Positions 1 through 9,217 of a stretch of DNA of 64,000 nucleotides are shown one piece after another (positions within the stretch are counted from its first letter, which is position 1; every line of letters starts with the position of its first letter). The position numbers and the translations under genes were made by a program. Source of the stretch: Flammeovirgaceae bacterium UBA6059 (GTDB lineage Bacteria > Bacteroidota > Bacteroidia > Cytophagales > Cyclobacteriaceae); the NCBI GenBank assembly GCA_002435755.1, contig DIYH01000028.1, positions 186,001-250,000 on the forward strand, written 5' to 3'. A model generated the notes under the pieces. That model worked only from the letters and a program-made list of their open reading frames with translations, had not been told where the DNA came from and made no database searches.

Positions 1-183
1 AATGGTGGGCAGCTTCCCAACGGCTGGACCTATCGATTTTCGATCACGCGTACGCTTGATCCTCAAGGCAACAATTTTGAGAATGGCATTCCACCTGATA
101 TCGTGAGTATCACGACAGACGAAGAGCGCATCAATGGTGTAGATCGGGTGATTGAAGATGCTATTGACTTCTTGATCAATTGA
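1..183 (+). CDS. S41-type peptidase, C-terminal fragment
   Basis: Open reading frame that enters from the left edge in frame 1 and stops with TGA at 181-183; only the last 60 residues are visible. It contains a pattern LPNGW..RF followed about 20 residues later by GIPPD. This resembles the tail of S41 (C-terminal processing/TSPc) peptidases, where a substrate-groove strand is followed by a G-(I/V)-x-PD turn. The catalytic Ser/Lys region would lie outside the window, so the family call rests on this short tail only. It converges with the next gene on the opposite strand and overlaps it by 8 nt. Confidence 0.55.
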   Translation, partial: NGGQLPNGWTYRFSITRTLDPQGNNFENGIPPDIVSITTDEERINGVDRVIEDAIDFLIN

Positions 184-1066
184 CGATCCTATCGGGAATA
201 GCGTATTCGGTACTCATAGCTTTCATCTTCCTATAGAAAGCACTGCGGTAGTATGCCGGTAGCTCTACGGAGTTGGAAAAAAATTTCTCGTATTTCGAAA
301 GCAATGCCGGATAGTGTTTTGCGATGGCTTTGAGCATCAAGGTTCGGCTATCAGCCTTATCTGAACCAAATAAGGTGATTGTGGCGGGCATCACATATCT
401 CGCTCCAGCTTCCTTGAAGGACGAGAACATGTGATCCAAACTCTCGGTGGTATCTGAAATGTACGGCAACAACGGCATCATACTTACTCCTGAGTGGAAT
501 CCACTTCCTATTGCTTGCTCAAGAACTTCCAACCTGAGGGACGGTGATGTTGCTCCCGGTTCGAAGATTTTTCCGGTAGGATCATCTAGAGTAGAAAACG
601 AAAACGTCAGTAAAACACCCCTACCTGGGACATCCTTAAATTCGGATGGCAATATGGCTTTTTCATCTATCTCCTTTAGTAAATCAAAATCTCGAATCAC
701 CAGATCACTCTTTGTCAATATATGAACAGGGAACCTGTACTTCAATACTATCTCCAAAGCCCGGCGTGTCACTTCATAGTCTTTCTCGATTTTCAGGTAT
801 GGATCAGTGGCCGATGAGATCACGATGTAGCCATACTCTCTCTTTCTAGCCCTGGAAGCCAGTTGTTTATCAAGCAGGGGTATGGCGTTGGCCTTAACAG
901 AAATGCTAGTGGCGAGATTGCTGCCGTATTTGCTCCCTCGGATATAGCAGTATAAACAGTTGAAAGCACAACTACTATAAGGGTTGAAGGTATAGTCATC
1001 GAGAAACCAGTCGTCCCGTCGCTTGGACTTGTTAAGTACTGACTTGACTTGGATCTCACGAGGCAT
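176..1066 (-). CDS. SPL-family radical SAM protein
   Basis: 296-residue protein with an N-terminal radical SAM cluster motif CxxxCxxC (C33, C37, C40, within SSCAFNCLYCY). This should bind a [4Fe-4S] cluster and S-adenosylmethionine. The NPYSSC context and the overall length resemble the spore-photoproduct-lyase-like (SPL/Rv2578c-type) radical SAM proteins, which are widespread in non-sporulating bacteria and mostly of unknown substrate. The ATG at 1064-1066 begins a natural N-terminus (MPREIQVKS). The 3' end overlaps the convergent S41 gene by 8 nt. No DNA-repair partner is adjacent. The call to radical SAM is firm; a photolyase-like repair role is only a family inference. Confidence 0.85.
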   Translation of the reverse strand: MPREIQVKSVLNKSKRRDDWFLDDYTFNPYSSCAFNCLYCYIRGSKYGSNLATSISVKANAIPLLDKQLASRARKREYGYIVISSATDPYLKIEKDYEVTRRALEIVLKYRFPVHILTKSDLVIRDFDLLKEIDEKAILPSEFKDVPGRGVLLTFSFSTLDDPTGKIFEPGATSPSLRLEVLEQAIGSGFHSGVSMMPLLPYISDTTESLDHMFSSFKEAGARYVMPATITLFGSDKADSRTLMLKAIAKHYPALLSKYEKFFSNSVELPAYYRSAFYRKMKAMSTEYAIPDRIVN

Positions 1067-1186
1067 GACTCGATAAACTTAGCCAATTTGAGTTTAGACT
1101 TAGCGTCCATTGTTCATCGCTACTATTGACTAAAGAGCAAATAGAATTAAATTGAATTGCTTTCGTTCATCATAAAACCTGTCATT

Positions 1187-1759
1187 ATGAAATCATCCTG
1201 TCTGTTTATCCTGTCATTACTATTTTGCCTGTCCTCTTATGCACAAATGCGTGCTACCACTGAAGATGGCAGAGCTGTACTACTTCTGCGGGATGGTACA
1301 TGGAGGTTCGCCAATGCCGCAGAGGCTCCTGAGAGCTACGATTGTAATGATCTAACCCAAACGGATGGTGCTATGTCGGCTGCTCAAAAGCCACTCAAAA
1401 TTCAAGGAAGGAATGGTGGCAGTGTCTCGTTGTATCCAAAGAAAGGTGGAAAGTATGTGACCATGCTCATAGCAACTGAAAGTGATGAAAATTGTATGAT
1501 TACCGGGAGTGTGGTCAACCTTATGTTCAGAGATGGCACTCAGATGGACATGAAAAACAGTGGTGAAGCGAACTGTGATGGGCGTGGTTTGTTGACAATG
1601 GGGGCCAATGATAAGTCCAATCAACTACTGACACTACTCAAAACAAAGGAACTATCTTCAGTCAGAGTTTGGAATAAGACCTCAAGCATTCTCGCCACTC
1701 TTGACCCTGAGGATAGTAAGCTGATGCTAAATACTATTTGGTGCTTGCTTGGAAGATAG
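1187..1759 (+). CDS. secreted protein of unknown function
   Basis: 190 residues from the ATG at 1187. A TTG 30 nt upstream extends the frame but would place ten extra residues before a clean signal peptide. Residues 1-20 are a typical Sec signal (MKSS, hydrophobic core, SSYA-Q cleavage), so the product is exported. The mature part begins with a short segment, AVLLRDGTW-like (ALLLRDGTWRF region), seen in other secreted Bacteroidota proteins. It has four or so cysteines (CND, CMI, CDG, CLL) that could pair. No family is recognised. It ends 1 nt before the stop of the convergent receiver gene. Confidence 0.75.
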   Translation: MKSSCLFILSLLFCLSSYAQMRATTEDGRAVLLLRDGTWRFANAAEAPESYDCNDLTQTDGAMSAAQKPLKIQGRNGGSVSLYPKKGGKYVTMLIATESDENCMITGSVVNLMFRDGTQMDMKNSGEANCDGRGLLTMGANDKSNQLLTLLKTKELSSVRVWNKTSSILATLDPEDSKLMLNTIWCLLGR

Positions 1760-1760
1760 G

Positions 1761-2180
1761 CTACATAGCCATAGGTAATGACAAAGCCGGTTCACAGCTT
1801 GAGTTGATCGTCTTGAACAGTTTCTCTGAGGTAAATGGTTTATTCAAAAATGTTACCTCATCGTCCAAATTATCACCGCTCTTGTTTTGAAAGTCCTCAT
1901 CAGCAGAAACAATGATCGGTACGTGCGGACCTCCATGCTCCTCTATCTCCCGTACCACCTCCACTGCTCGATCATAGGCCATTTGGGTATCTGTGATAAG
2001 CAACTCGAACTGCTCTGACTTCAATTTGGATTCTATTTCTGGTTCTGAGTGAGCCACACTAACATTCGCTCGCCACTTGGTAAGTATTCTTTGCAACATT
2101 ATGTTGGACAATTCTTCATGTCCGGCTACAAGTACGGACATGTATCCAAGGTCTTGGTCTTGAGTAGGAAGTAGTGTCAT
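1761..2180 (-). CDS. degenerate response-regulator receiver protein
   Basis: 139 residues forming a single receiver (REC) fold with no output domain. The phospho-acceptor position is present (D64 in LITDTQM) and so is the conserved lysine (K114 in NKPF). The acidic pair that normally binds Mg2+ at the end of the first strand is replaced by G20-H21 (VAGHEE). Phosphorylation may therefore be weak or absent. The gene lies next to a kinase/regulator island at 3.8-8.7 kb, which suggests a role as a phosphate sink or protein-interaction module. It is convergent with the preceding secreted-protein gene. Confidence 0.75.
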   Translation of the reverse strand: MTLLPTQDQDLGYMSVLVAGHEELSNIMLQRILTKWRANVSVAHSEPEIESKLKSEQFELLITDTQMAYDRAVEVVREIEEHGGPHVPIIVSADEDFQNKSGDNLDDEVTFLNKPFTSEKLFKTINSSCEPALSLPMAM

Positions 2181-2540
2181 AACAGTGTGTTTTTGATTTA
2201 TTACTTCCGAAAATAATTTCTATTTACCCTCTATACATGAGCAATTTTACTGAGTCTTATTTTTGAGTGTTCCACGTAGGTGAATTTGCTTACTTCGAAT
2301 TAGGAGAAATTATTAGGGGTTTTTACTTACAGTCAAAAAGGTGAGAATTACATCCTCTTATGGTCTTAATGATACACTATAATAGCACATACCGGTGCTT
2401 AAATGGCCTTTTATGGATATCGGAGTTAAAATCATCAAGTCTTCTACGTGAAACACCCAAAAAAGCTGAATGACGAAATCACTCTAATATTTCATGTTGA
2501 CTACATGCACTTTTGCTATACAACAAACAAAATGTCAGTC
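2181..2540. other. intergenic region, divergent promoters expected
   Basis: Separates the minus-strand receiver gene from the plus-strand barrel gene. It contains TATTTTTG at 2258-2265 (plus strand), matching the Bacteroidota -7 pattern TAnnTTTG but with no evident -33 partner, and a one-mismatch version CACTTTTG at 2508-2515, 26 nt before the ATG at 2541. An open frame running in from 2448 has no signal-peptide logic and is treated as leader. No RNA gene or convincing hairpin was seen. Confidence 0.4.
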
Positions 2541-2990
2541 ATGAAAAAGCTCAGTTTTCTTTTATTTTTTCTACTCTTTACAACATTGTCTTACGCGCAA
2601 TTAGGTGCTCGGATTTACAGCGAGGTTACCCATGTATCACCTAAAATAGGTGCCGTTGTTACTTATTCAATACCAGGATATATAGGTGATATTGCTCTTG
2701 GAGGATTCTACCAGCAAAGTGCCACCGCGGTAGGTGACCCTAACGAACCGATGCAAATGCGCTATGAGGAGGAGTTTTTTGGATTATTTACCTCATTTAC
2801 AGTATTGGACAAGCAAGTTTTTGAACTTGACGTAGATATACGTACGGGTATGGCGAACAATAGCTCATTCGTAATCACACCTTCTGTGATGGGCAATCTC
2901 AAACTAGGCCGACATGTTAAGCTTAATGCTGGGATTGGTACAAGGTGTTTCAGACCTTCCTACTTGGCAGGCTTATCTGTTACATTCTAA
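2541..2990 (+). CDS. small outer-membrane barrel-type protein
   Basis: About 149 residues from ATG 2541 (another ATG at 2532). A start at 2448 would put 31 residues before the signal peptide. Signal peptide MKKLSFLLFFLLFTTLSYA with cleavage before Q. The mature chain alternates short polar turns with strands and ends in LAGLSVTF, a terminal aromatic residue typical of outer-membrane beta-barrels. It aligns over most of its length with the 170-residue protein at 9218-9730 (shared FYQ, a GL....F..D pattern, SxFV(L/I)xPxxxxxxxLxxxxxL, GLS end). The two are likely paralogues on either side of the sensor island. Function unknown. Confidence 0.7.
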   Translation: MKKLSFLLFFLLFTTLSYAQLGARIYSEVTHVSPKIGAVVTYSIPGYIGDIALGGFYQQSATAVGDPNEPMQMRYEEEFFGLFTSFTVLDKQVFELDVDIRTGMANNSSFVITPSVMGNLKLGRHVKLNAGIGTRCFRPSYLAGLSVTF

Positions 2991-3019
2991 TTTCCTCTGC
3001 AGTTCTTAAATCAATCATT

Positions 3020-3814
3020 ATGAGCTCACGTCAAAAGAGGTTCTCTTCACCCAACCTTATTCATGATTTTGCAAAGGCATTCAACCAGGTTTTCCCTAAT
3101 ATGCTGTTGCCAATATTCGTTCTATTCTACGGACTCGGCATCTATTTGACGAGCCTAACCGATTCCCGGGATTTTGGAATGAACTTCCTTTCGGAAATGA
3201 CCGGTATTGTGGTAACTGTGTATGTTGTAGAATACTTCTACAAACGCCTGGATCGAATTAAAAAGGTACCTGCAAGAATTGTACTTTGGAAAAGACTCGC
3301 CAGGACATTTGATCAATTCTTTTTAATGTGGCAGTCAGCCTATCATAAACTCTATATTCCTATTTCAGACAGTTATGAAGATGTCTTTGATGAAAAGATG
3401 TTTACTGAAATGATGAAAAAACTGTCATTGAGTAGTTATGTGTGTCAGGAAGCATCTTTTACATGGGCGGACCTCATTGAGCAGATTGCGGAACAGACTA
3501 GAAGTGAGTTGGACCAAATCATCTCAGCGAATTCGGGCACGGCAGAACCCAATCTTATCTCTCACCTCACCGAATTGTCAGAATCGGATTTTTTAGGCTC
3601 ACTGTGTGATATTCAGAAATTACATCAACTGAGAAATGTAAAAAACGACTCGTTCTACGAAGCTTCTCTCAAACCCGATACAACATTCTTTGAGATCGTT
3701 ACAGAGACTTATCGATGGTTGATTTTAGAAGAGATCAATCTGAAACGAATGAATCCTAACGCGAAACTATCTGCAGCGTTTCGTAGCAAATATTTCGAAG
3801 GCCAACCAAGCTAG
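3020..3814 (+). CDS. two-helix membrane protein, unknown function
   Basis: 264 residues from the ATG at 3020; the frame is open from 2945, but that upstream part overlaps the end of the preceding gene. There are two predicted membrane helices (about residues 27-45 and 55-76). These are followed by a roughly 190-residue cytoplasmic region that starts with basic residues (YFYKRLDRIKK) and is rich in charged helices and aromatic residues. No known domain is recognised. The gene starts 29 nt after the barrel gene and is on the same strand, so co-transcription is plausible. It is convergent with the degenerate receiver at 3826-4170. Confidence 0.7.
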   Translation: MSSRQKRFSSPNLIHDFAKAFNQVFPNMLLPIFVLFYGLGIYLTSLTDSRDFGMNFLSEMTGIVVTVYVVEYFYKRLDRIKKVPARIVLWKRLARTFDQFFLMWQSAYHKLYIPISDSYEDVFDEKMFTEMMKKLSLSSYVCQEASFTWADLIEQIAEQTRSELDQIISANSGTAEPNLISHLTELSESDFLGSLCDIQKLHQLRNVKNDSFYEASLKPDTTFFEIVTETYRWLILEEINLKRMNPNAKLSAAFRSKYFEGQPS

Positions 3815-3825
3815 TTTTAGCTTTG

Positions 3826-4170
3826 CTATTCAAAAAGGTTGGATTTGAGTTTGTCTTCAAGGTCAAACAATGGTATGTACATGGTTATTCCTTTCTGCAA
3901 GTAATTGTCTATTACATCACTGTTATCAAATGTATGTACGCCAATGATGGGCAGTTTCTTACTCTTGACTTTGCGTACTACCTCTTCAACGTTCCACGGA
4001 AGCATCAGGTCAATCAGAATAAAATCCAAACCAGATAATTGCTCATCGTCGCAGCACTCTTCTGTTCCATAATACACCGCTCTCAATTCTAGATATTCGT
4101 TACAAATACTTTCTATTAGCTTACTGATCTGGGTGGTGCCGCCCAAATACAGCAATCTCTTTTTCTTCAT
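3826..4170 (-). CDS. degenerate receiver-domain protein
   Basis: 114 residues with the alternating strand/helix pattern of a response-regulator receiver. D54 (ILIDLMLP) sits at the phospho-acceptor position. The N-terminal acidic pair is missing (YLGGTTQ instead of a DD/DE), and the usual K-P-(F/L) after strand 5 is replaced by YIPLF, so the conserved lysine is absent. It most likely works as a non-canonical or pseudo-receiver. It is 29 nt downstream of the NarL-type regulator gene on the same strand, so it probably belongs to the same transcript as the hybrid kinase. Confidence 0.7.
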   Translation of the reverse strand: MKKKRLLYLGGTTQISKLIESICNEYLELRAVYYGTEECCDDEQLSGLDFILIDLMLPWNVEEVVRKVKSKKLPIIGVHTFDNSDVIDNYLQKGITMYIPLFDLEDKLKSNLFE

Positions 4171-4199
4171 TTTTTCTTACCTCTACTCGTGTTAAAAAT

Positions 4200-4859
4200 T
4201 CATAAATCTTCAAAAAGATCTTTTTCGAGAGCATAGACAACAAGACCCGCCACGTTCTTGCAGCCTGTTTTCTCCAATAGATTTCTCTTATGGGACTCTA
4301 CAGTTCTAACACTTATGAATAGCTGGTTGGCGATTTCTGTATTTGATTTTTCTTTACAGATCAAATGCAGCACTTCCTTCTCTCGATCCGTGAGAGGTAT
4401 TTCGTATACAAGACGTTTCGAGGGTTTTTTCTTACGGGTAAGACTCTGCATTATTACATTAGTAACATCTTCCGAGTAAAAAGTCCCCCCATCGTTGATC
4501 TCCCGTATTGCTTTTACAAATTCTTGCTCAGTGCATGTCTTTAAAATATATCCATTAGCTCCAGCGGCTATCATTTGTTTGATATATTGGTTTTCACTAA
4601 GCATTGTCAGTGCAAGCACTTTTTGTTCAGGATGTTCACTCTTATAACGTTTAACTAGTTCGATCCCATCCATCTCTGGCATGGCAATGTCCGTGACAAG
4701 AACATCTACTGATTGTTTCTCCAATAAAGACAAAGCCTCTTTTCCATCACCTGCTTCTACTCTGACCTCTATATCCGGATGGTCTTCCAAATACACCTTT
4801 AGACCGTCTCGGATCATCTTATGGTCATCGATGATTGAAATTGTAATATTGCTCATCAT
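4200..4859 (-). CDS. NarL/LuxR-family response regulator
   Basis: 219 residues (or 218, since the second codon is also ATG). Residues 5-120 are a canonical receiver with D11/D12, phospho-acceptor D57 (VTDIAMPEMDG) and a C-terminal LKTCT lysine. Residues about 153-212 are a LuxR/GerE helix-turn-helix (LTDREKEVLHLI, TEIANQLFISVRTVESH). It is a DNA-binding transcription factor of two-component systems. The start codon overlaps the stop of the upstream kinase gene by 4 nt (ATGA), which implies translational coupling and identifies the kinase as its partner. Target genes are not apparent from the sequence. Confidence 0.95.
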   Translation of the reverse strand: MMSNITISIIDDHKMIRDGLKVYLEDHPDIEVRVEAGDGKEALSLLEKQSVDVLVTDIAMPEMDGIELVKRYKSEHPEQKVLALTMLSENQYIKQMIAAGANGYILKTCTEQEFVKAIREINDGGTFYSEDVTNVIMQSLTRKKKPSKRLVYEIPLTDREKEVLHLICKEKSNTEIANQLFISVRTVESHKRNLLEKTGCKNVAGLVVYALEKDLFEDL

Positions 4860-7800
4860 TCGGTAGTGCTTAGCGGAATATTAACCAAAACATGGGTGCC
4901 CTCTCCGATTCTCGAATCAAAATGACAAAACCCCCCAATCGCGTCTGCTCGATTTTTCATACTCCTTATACCAAAACCGGATTTGTGAAGATCGAGTTCT
5001 TGGATGTCAAATCCAACACCATTGTCATCAATGGTAAGAACTACTAAGTCCGGATAGTACAATAGTTGAACGTCTAGTTTGTCAGCATTAGCATATTTTA
5101 TAACATTTGTCAAAGCCTCTTGTGTAATGCGGTACAACGCGTTTTCTATATTTTGGCTCAGTAATGGTTCTTCCTCATTATAGTAAAAGCTGATGTTAAG
5201 TTGCTGTTCATATAACTGGAATAACTCATCAATAGCAAAAACAAGATTATTCTCTTCTAGGATTTTGGGTAACAACCTGTGAGCAATTGTCCGGGCTTCT
5301 TCAACTGATTGATTGAGAAGAGCTCGTATGTTTTCGACCAAGCCCTCATGGTCTAACCCCTGTTTCTTTAAGTGTTTGGCCAGGGTCTCAAAATGCAAAA
5401 AACTGGAACTTATGGTCTGTTGTAAGCCGTCATGCAGATCTTTTGAAATTCGACTCCTTTCTTTAAGTTCGGTTTGCAATGTAACATTGAGAAGTTCATC
5501 CTGATACATCACTCTGTCATTGATATCTGTAATTACACCTTCTAACAAGAGTACACGACCTCTTTTTCCTCTTAGGGCTGTACCTCTATCGTCAACCCAA
5601 AGCGTTTTACCGGCTTTAGTCTTTATTCTGTAAGAAAGATTGTGATCTCTATTCTGATCAACTGCCTCTTTTACCTGTCGCCATACCTCCTCACGATCAT
5701 CCGGATGAATAATATCACCGAACAGATCTGGATTTTCATAATAGTCCATTGGTGTATATCCTGTAATCTCAAGGCAAGCATCACTGATCAGGATCATAGG
5801 AAAGTTTTCAGAAAACTTACACTGATAGACTATTCCAGGCACATTTCCAATCAAGGCTTCATAGCGTTCAGTGTATTGTCGATATTTTTCGCTGAGCTCT
5901 ACCGAACCAGTAACATCCATGGCTATCCCTACAAGGCTACTAGGCTTATCAGAATCATCCATGATCACCTTCCCAAAAGCCTTCAACACTATTTTCTGGC
6001 CATCGATTCTTTTAAGACTTTCAGTATTGCTGTATTCCTTGACCTCACCCGAGCGAATATCTCTAAACAACTCATCGAACTTCTTAAGCTTCTGTTCGTC
6101 TATCAATGGTCGAAGCTCTTTAATAGACTTTGGCGCAAATCCTAGAATTTTTTTTACTCCCTTGCTCAGACTTATTTGCCCTGTGTTAAGATTGATATCC
6201 ACCACCATCATATGACCAGCCTCTATAGCCATATTTATCTTTTCTCTGCTGCTTTCCAATTCAGCAAAGGTTTTCTCTTCTTCTGTTATGTCTCTGACGA
6301 TACCTACATGGGCTATTGGATCGTTATTCTTATCTAATATGACCTTACTCAGAGCATCTACTTTGATCTCTTCTTCAGAGTTAAGACGTTTCACACGATA
6401 GCTATGTTCATATAGACTCTTTTCCTCAGTCTTATCAAATCTTCTCAATAATGGCTGCAAATCATCGGCATGAACGTAATCATAGTATTCTTCTTTCGGC
6501 ACATCAGCGTCAATAGGTATTCCATGGATTTCTTTCATACTATTGGACCACCAATATTCGCCAGTCCCTGCAGTTAAAGTCCATACGCCGATCCGACCAA
6601 GGCGTTGGGCTTCTTCCAGAAAAAAATTAGCCCTTTCCAGTTCTTCCAAAGCCTTCTTTCTTTGAAGAATGGACCAGAAACTAGTTGCAAAGCTCTCAAC
6701 TAACTGAATGTCAATATCGGTATATTGATGTTTTTTATTACCAACACCAATAATCGCAACAACCTTATCGTGCTCAACAATAGGTACCTCTAAATCTCTT
6801 ATAAAGTGGACACTATCATCTAATACTATTCTCCCACTACTGCCCTCATATTCGTTATGTACTGTGGGGATTTTTTCAACAACACATTCTTCCCAAACCC
6901 CAGTTTCTTCTCCCGGACCATGCTCTTTCGTTAGAACGTCAGACAAGTTATAGACTTGCTTAGCCTTGGTACTCCAGCGGGTCAGATAGAGTGTCTTTTG
7001 ATCCGAGCTTACCAGGTGAAAAAATGCGAGCTCGCTGTTTGTCATCGATTCGACTTTGTCAATTCCAAATTGCATGATCTCTCCGTAGGACATTTCAGAC
7101 ATCCTGGCATACAATTCATTAGCGGCCAGCATAAGTGTTGTCCATTTAAAATCGTTGGTCAAATCGAAAAAATGGACTTCCAATAAAGCCACCTCGTTGG
7201 AACTACTCGAGATATTGAGATTGAAATTAATGAGTTTGACATTACCCAATTGATCTGCTATCTCTGCCTTTTGATCATAGATCGATCCTTGCTTTACAAC
7301 ATCAGATTTCATCTTTGTAAAAGATGCTCTATCAAGAAACAGATCTGAAAGGTACACAGGCTCAAGGCTTACTTCTTTAGAACTGGTATTCACACCCAAG
7401 ATCTGAGCACCAGCTGAATTGATCGATTCGATATGCCCAAACAGGTCGCATACCAGATAACCTTCGTGTGAGTTATCCAGTATGCTGTGAAGACGTTTTT
7501 CACTATTTCTTACCTTATCTAGAAGTTCTTTTTCCTGAGTGACATCAATTGCAATACCACGAATTAGATTGGGGTGCTGCTTATCCTTAGTCGAGCAAAC
7601 GTCTCTAAGCCATCTGATATGCATGTCTTTCGTCAATATCCTGTATGTGACATCAAAAGACCCCTTTTTACGAAAGCTTTCGATGGCTCTTTGGGCAATC
7701 TCTCTATCCTCTTCAATCACACGATTTGTCCAGATAGCGGGATCTGTCAACATCTCCTCTGTGGTATATCCTAAGACACGTTCGGTTTTTCCTGAAAAGA

Positions 7801-8677
7801 AAAGCCCACCTTTCCCAATTTCGTATTCATATATTACCGCCTCTACGCCTTCGATAAGTGACCTCAGCCGTTTCTCGCTGGTTCTTAATCTGATTTCTGT
7901 TTTTTTGCGCGCGGATACATCTTCTTTGACAGCTACATATCCGGTAACCTCTCCAATTTTGTTTCGGATCGGATCTATTGTCACATTCTCCCAGTAGATC
8001 TTACCATCTTTTCTTTTATTCGTCAGTTCTCCCTGCCAGGTTTCTCCTCGAGTTAGCTGGTCCCATAATTCTGCATAAAAATCATCTGTATGTAGACCGG
8101 ATTTTAGGATACTCGGCTTCATTCCTAGCACCTCGTCTGGGCCATAACCCGTAATTCTGCTAAAAGCTTCATTGACAAAATTGATGTTACCATGTCTATC
8201 AGTGATCATGACACTTTGCGAAGACTGGTCGAGGGCTCTACTTAATAGCTTGTTTTGAGCATCACTCCAGTTCTGACGACCTTCGCTCATAAGATTTTTA
8301 ACAACACTACATGTCAATGTATCAATAGCAATCTCAACACACCCTTTTTTAAAGGGAATGATGTCCTCAATCCCATGAGCCAACAAGCGTTGTATAAACT
8401 CATGCCCTATATTGTCCTCCTTAACTATAACAATCAACGCAGCAGGGCGAAAAAGAAGGCTCAACGATTGATACTCTGTATCTGCTGCTTCTAAAACCTT
8501 GCTACTGATAACTATGACATCTTTGTGCTGAGTTTCGTGTATTGATGCACCTGTTTCTATAGAGTTGCAAACGTCAGTCTTAAATCGAATCCCTTTACTC
8601 TTCTTAAGGCCCTTGCTTATGGCCTTTTGATCAGTAGCGTTTTCATCTACGATCAATATATCAGCTTCCTTGTTCAT
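4856..8677 (-). CDS. multi-PAS/GAF sensor histidine kinase (NarX/LiaS-type)
   Basis: About 1273 residues from the ATG at 8675-8677; an in-frame start 39 nt upstream is possible. Order: a receiver-like N-terminus whose phospho-acceptor is replaced (VIVISS), PAS+PAC (FVNEAFSRITGY), a second and third PAS, a GAF-type domain (about 520-690), three more PAS domains, then a HisKA_3 dimerisation domain with the phospho-accepting histidine in ISKDLHDGLQQ. It ends in a HATPase_c domain (ALTNVIKYA, DDNGVGFD, GFGIRSM). There is no membrane helix, so it senses cytoplasmic signals. The HisKA_3 type and the 4-nt overlap fit pairing with the downstream NarL-type regulator. The ligands of the PAS/GAF domains cannot be read from the sequence. 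Confidence 0.93.
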   Translation of the reverse strand: MNKEADILIVDENATDQKAISKGLKKSKGIRFKTDVCNSIETGASIHETQHKDVIVISSKVLEAADTEYQSLSLLFRPAALIVIVKEDNIGHEFIQRLLAHGIEDIIPFKKGCVEIAIDTLTCSVVKNLMSEGRQNWSDAQNKLLSRALDQSSQSVMITDRHGNINFVNEAFSRITGYGPDEVLGMKPSILKSGLHTDDFYAELWDQLTRGETWQGELTNKRKDGKIYWENVTIDPIRNKIGEVTGYVAVKEDVSARKKTEIRLRTSEKRLRSLIEGVEAVIYEYEIGKGGLFFSGKTERVLGYTTEEMLTDPAIWTNRVIEEDREIAQRAIESFRKKGSFDVTYRILTKDMHIRWLRDVCSTKDKQHPNLIRGIAIDVTQEKELLDKVRNSEKRLHSILDNSHEGYLVCDLFGHIESINSAGAQILGVNTSSKEVSLEPVYLSDLFLDRASFTKMKSDVVKQGSIYDQKAEIADQLGNVKLINFNLNISSSSNEVALLEVHFFDLTNDFKWTTLMLAANELYARMSEMSYGEIMQFGIDKVESMTNSELAFFHLVSSDQKTLYLTRWSTKAKQVYNLSDVLTKEHGPGEETGVWEECVVEKIPTVHNEYEGSSGRIVLDDSVHFIRDLEVPIVEHDKVVAIIGVGNKKHQYTDIDIQLVESFATSFWSILQRKKALEELERANFFLEEAQRLGRIGVWTLTAGTGEYWWSNSMKEIHGIPIDADVPKEEYYDYVHADDLQPLLRRFDKTEEKSLYEHSYRVKRLNSEEEIKVDALSKVILDKNNDPIAHVGIVRDITEEEKTFAELESSREKINMAIEAGHMMVVDINLNTGQISLSKGVKKILGFAPKSIKELRPLIDEQKLKKFDELFRDIRSGEVKEYSNTESLKRIDGQKIVLKAFGKVIMDDSDKPSSLVGIAMDVTGSVELSEKYRQYTERYEALIGNVPGIVYQCKFSENFPMILISDACLEITGYTPMDYYENPDLFGDIIHPDDREEVWRQVKEAVDQNRDHNLSYRIKTKAGKTLWVDDRGTALRGKRGRVLLLEGVITDINDRVMYQDELLNVTLQTELKERSRISKDLHDGLQQTISSSFLHFETLAKHLKKQGLDHEGLVENIRALLNQSVEEARTIAHRLLPKILEENNLVFAIDELFQLYEQQLNISFYYNEEEPLLSQNIENALYRITQEALTNVIKYANADKLDVQLLYYPDLVVLTIDDNGVGFDIQELDLHKSGFGIRSMKNRADAIGGFCHFDSRIGEGTHVLVNIPLSTTE

Positions 8678-9217
8678 ATTGATGGCACGATCAGAGCTTG
8701 CGAAACATACCACCAATCTAACATTCCTACGGAAGAAATAGGATGACCAAAGTCATGATTCAGCATTTTGTACTATGTTATGATCTAAGTGTAGTACTAA
8801 CTCAACCTCATGATAAAATTGTCGAAAAGAGACCTTTTCGCTTCAATTAAAAAATGATCAAACTGTTTGATTTATACCCTTTTTTATGCTGATACAGTAA
8901 TAAGGTATTGAGAGAATATGAGACCAAAATTACACTTCAGAAGACTAAGCCTCAGTCATGAATAAATTGTTTCACCACACTAAAATCGTAACAATACTCA
9001 GTTTCTCATTTGGTCCCCTCTGAAGCTGAATGCTTGGCTTAGGTTTTCTATTGGCTCTTAACCACTCCTTAATCAGCACCGGTTATGGACTATCGAAAGT
9101 ACTGTCTGAAACAGCTCCACATCTAGGCGTATCACGTATATTTTTCAACTGGTAGAACGCCGTTTTATTCTGGCCATTTTCGCTCGAAATTGAACAATAA
9201 ATCAAATCGCTGCTCGA
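8678..9217. other. 540-nt intergenic region between divergent genes
   Basis: Lies between the start of the large kinase (minus) and the start of a small barrel gene (plus). It contains only short frames. One near 8959 would encode about 21 residues starting MNKLFHHTKIV, which looks like a truncated signal peptide and may be a remnant. No RNA gene, repeat or strong terminator was seen. Promoters for both flanking genes are expected here, but no full TTTG/TAnnTTTG pair was found. Confidence 0.3.

Noticed and set aside
820..1110. 96-codon minus-strand frame overlapping the radical SAM start
   Set aside because: It is in another frame of the same strand as the SPL-like gene, whose CxxxCxxC motif lies in the overlap.
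5642..6145. 167-codon plus-strand frame inside the kinase gene
   Set aside because: It is antisense to well-conserved PAS domains of the kinase and has no recognisable product, so it is a shadow frame.
8678..9217. riboswitch or small RNA in the long gap
   Set aside because: No recognisable conserved structure or strong hairpin-terminator was seen by eye; cannot be supported.
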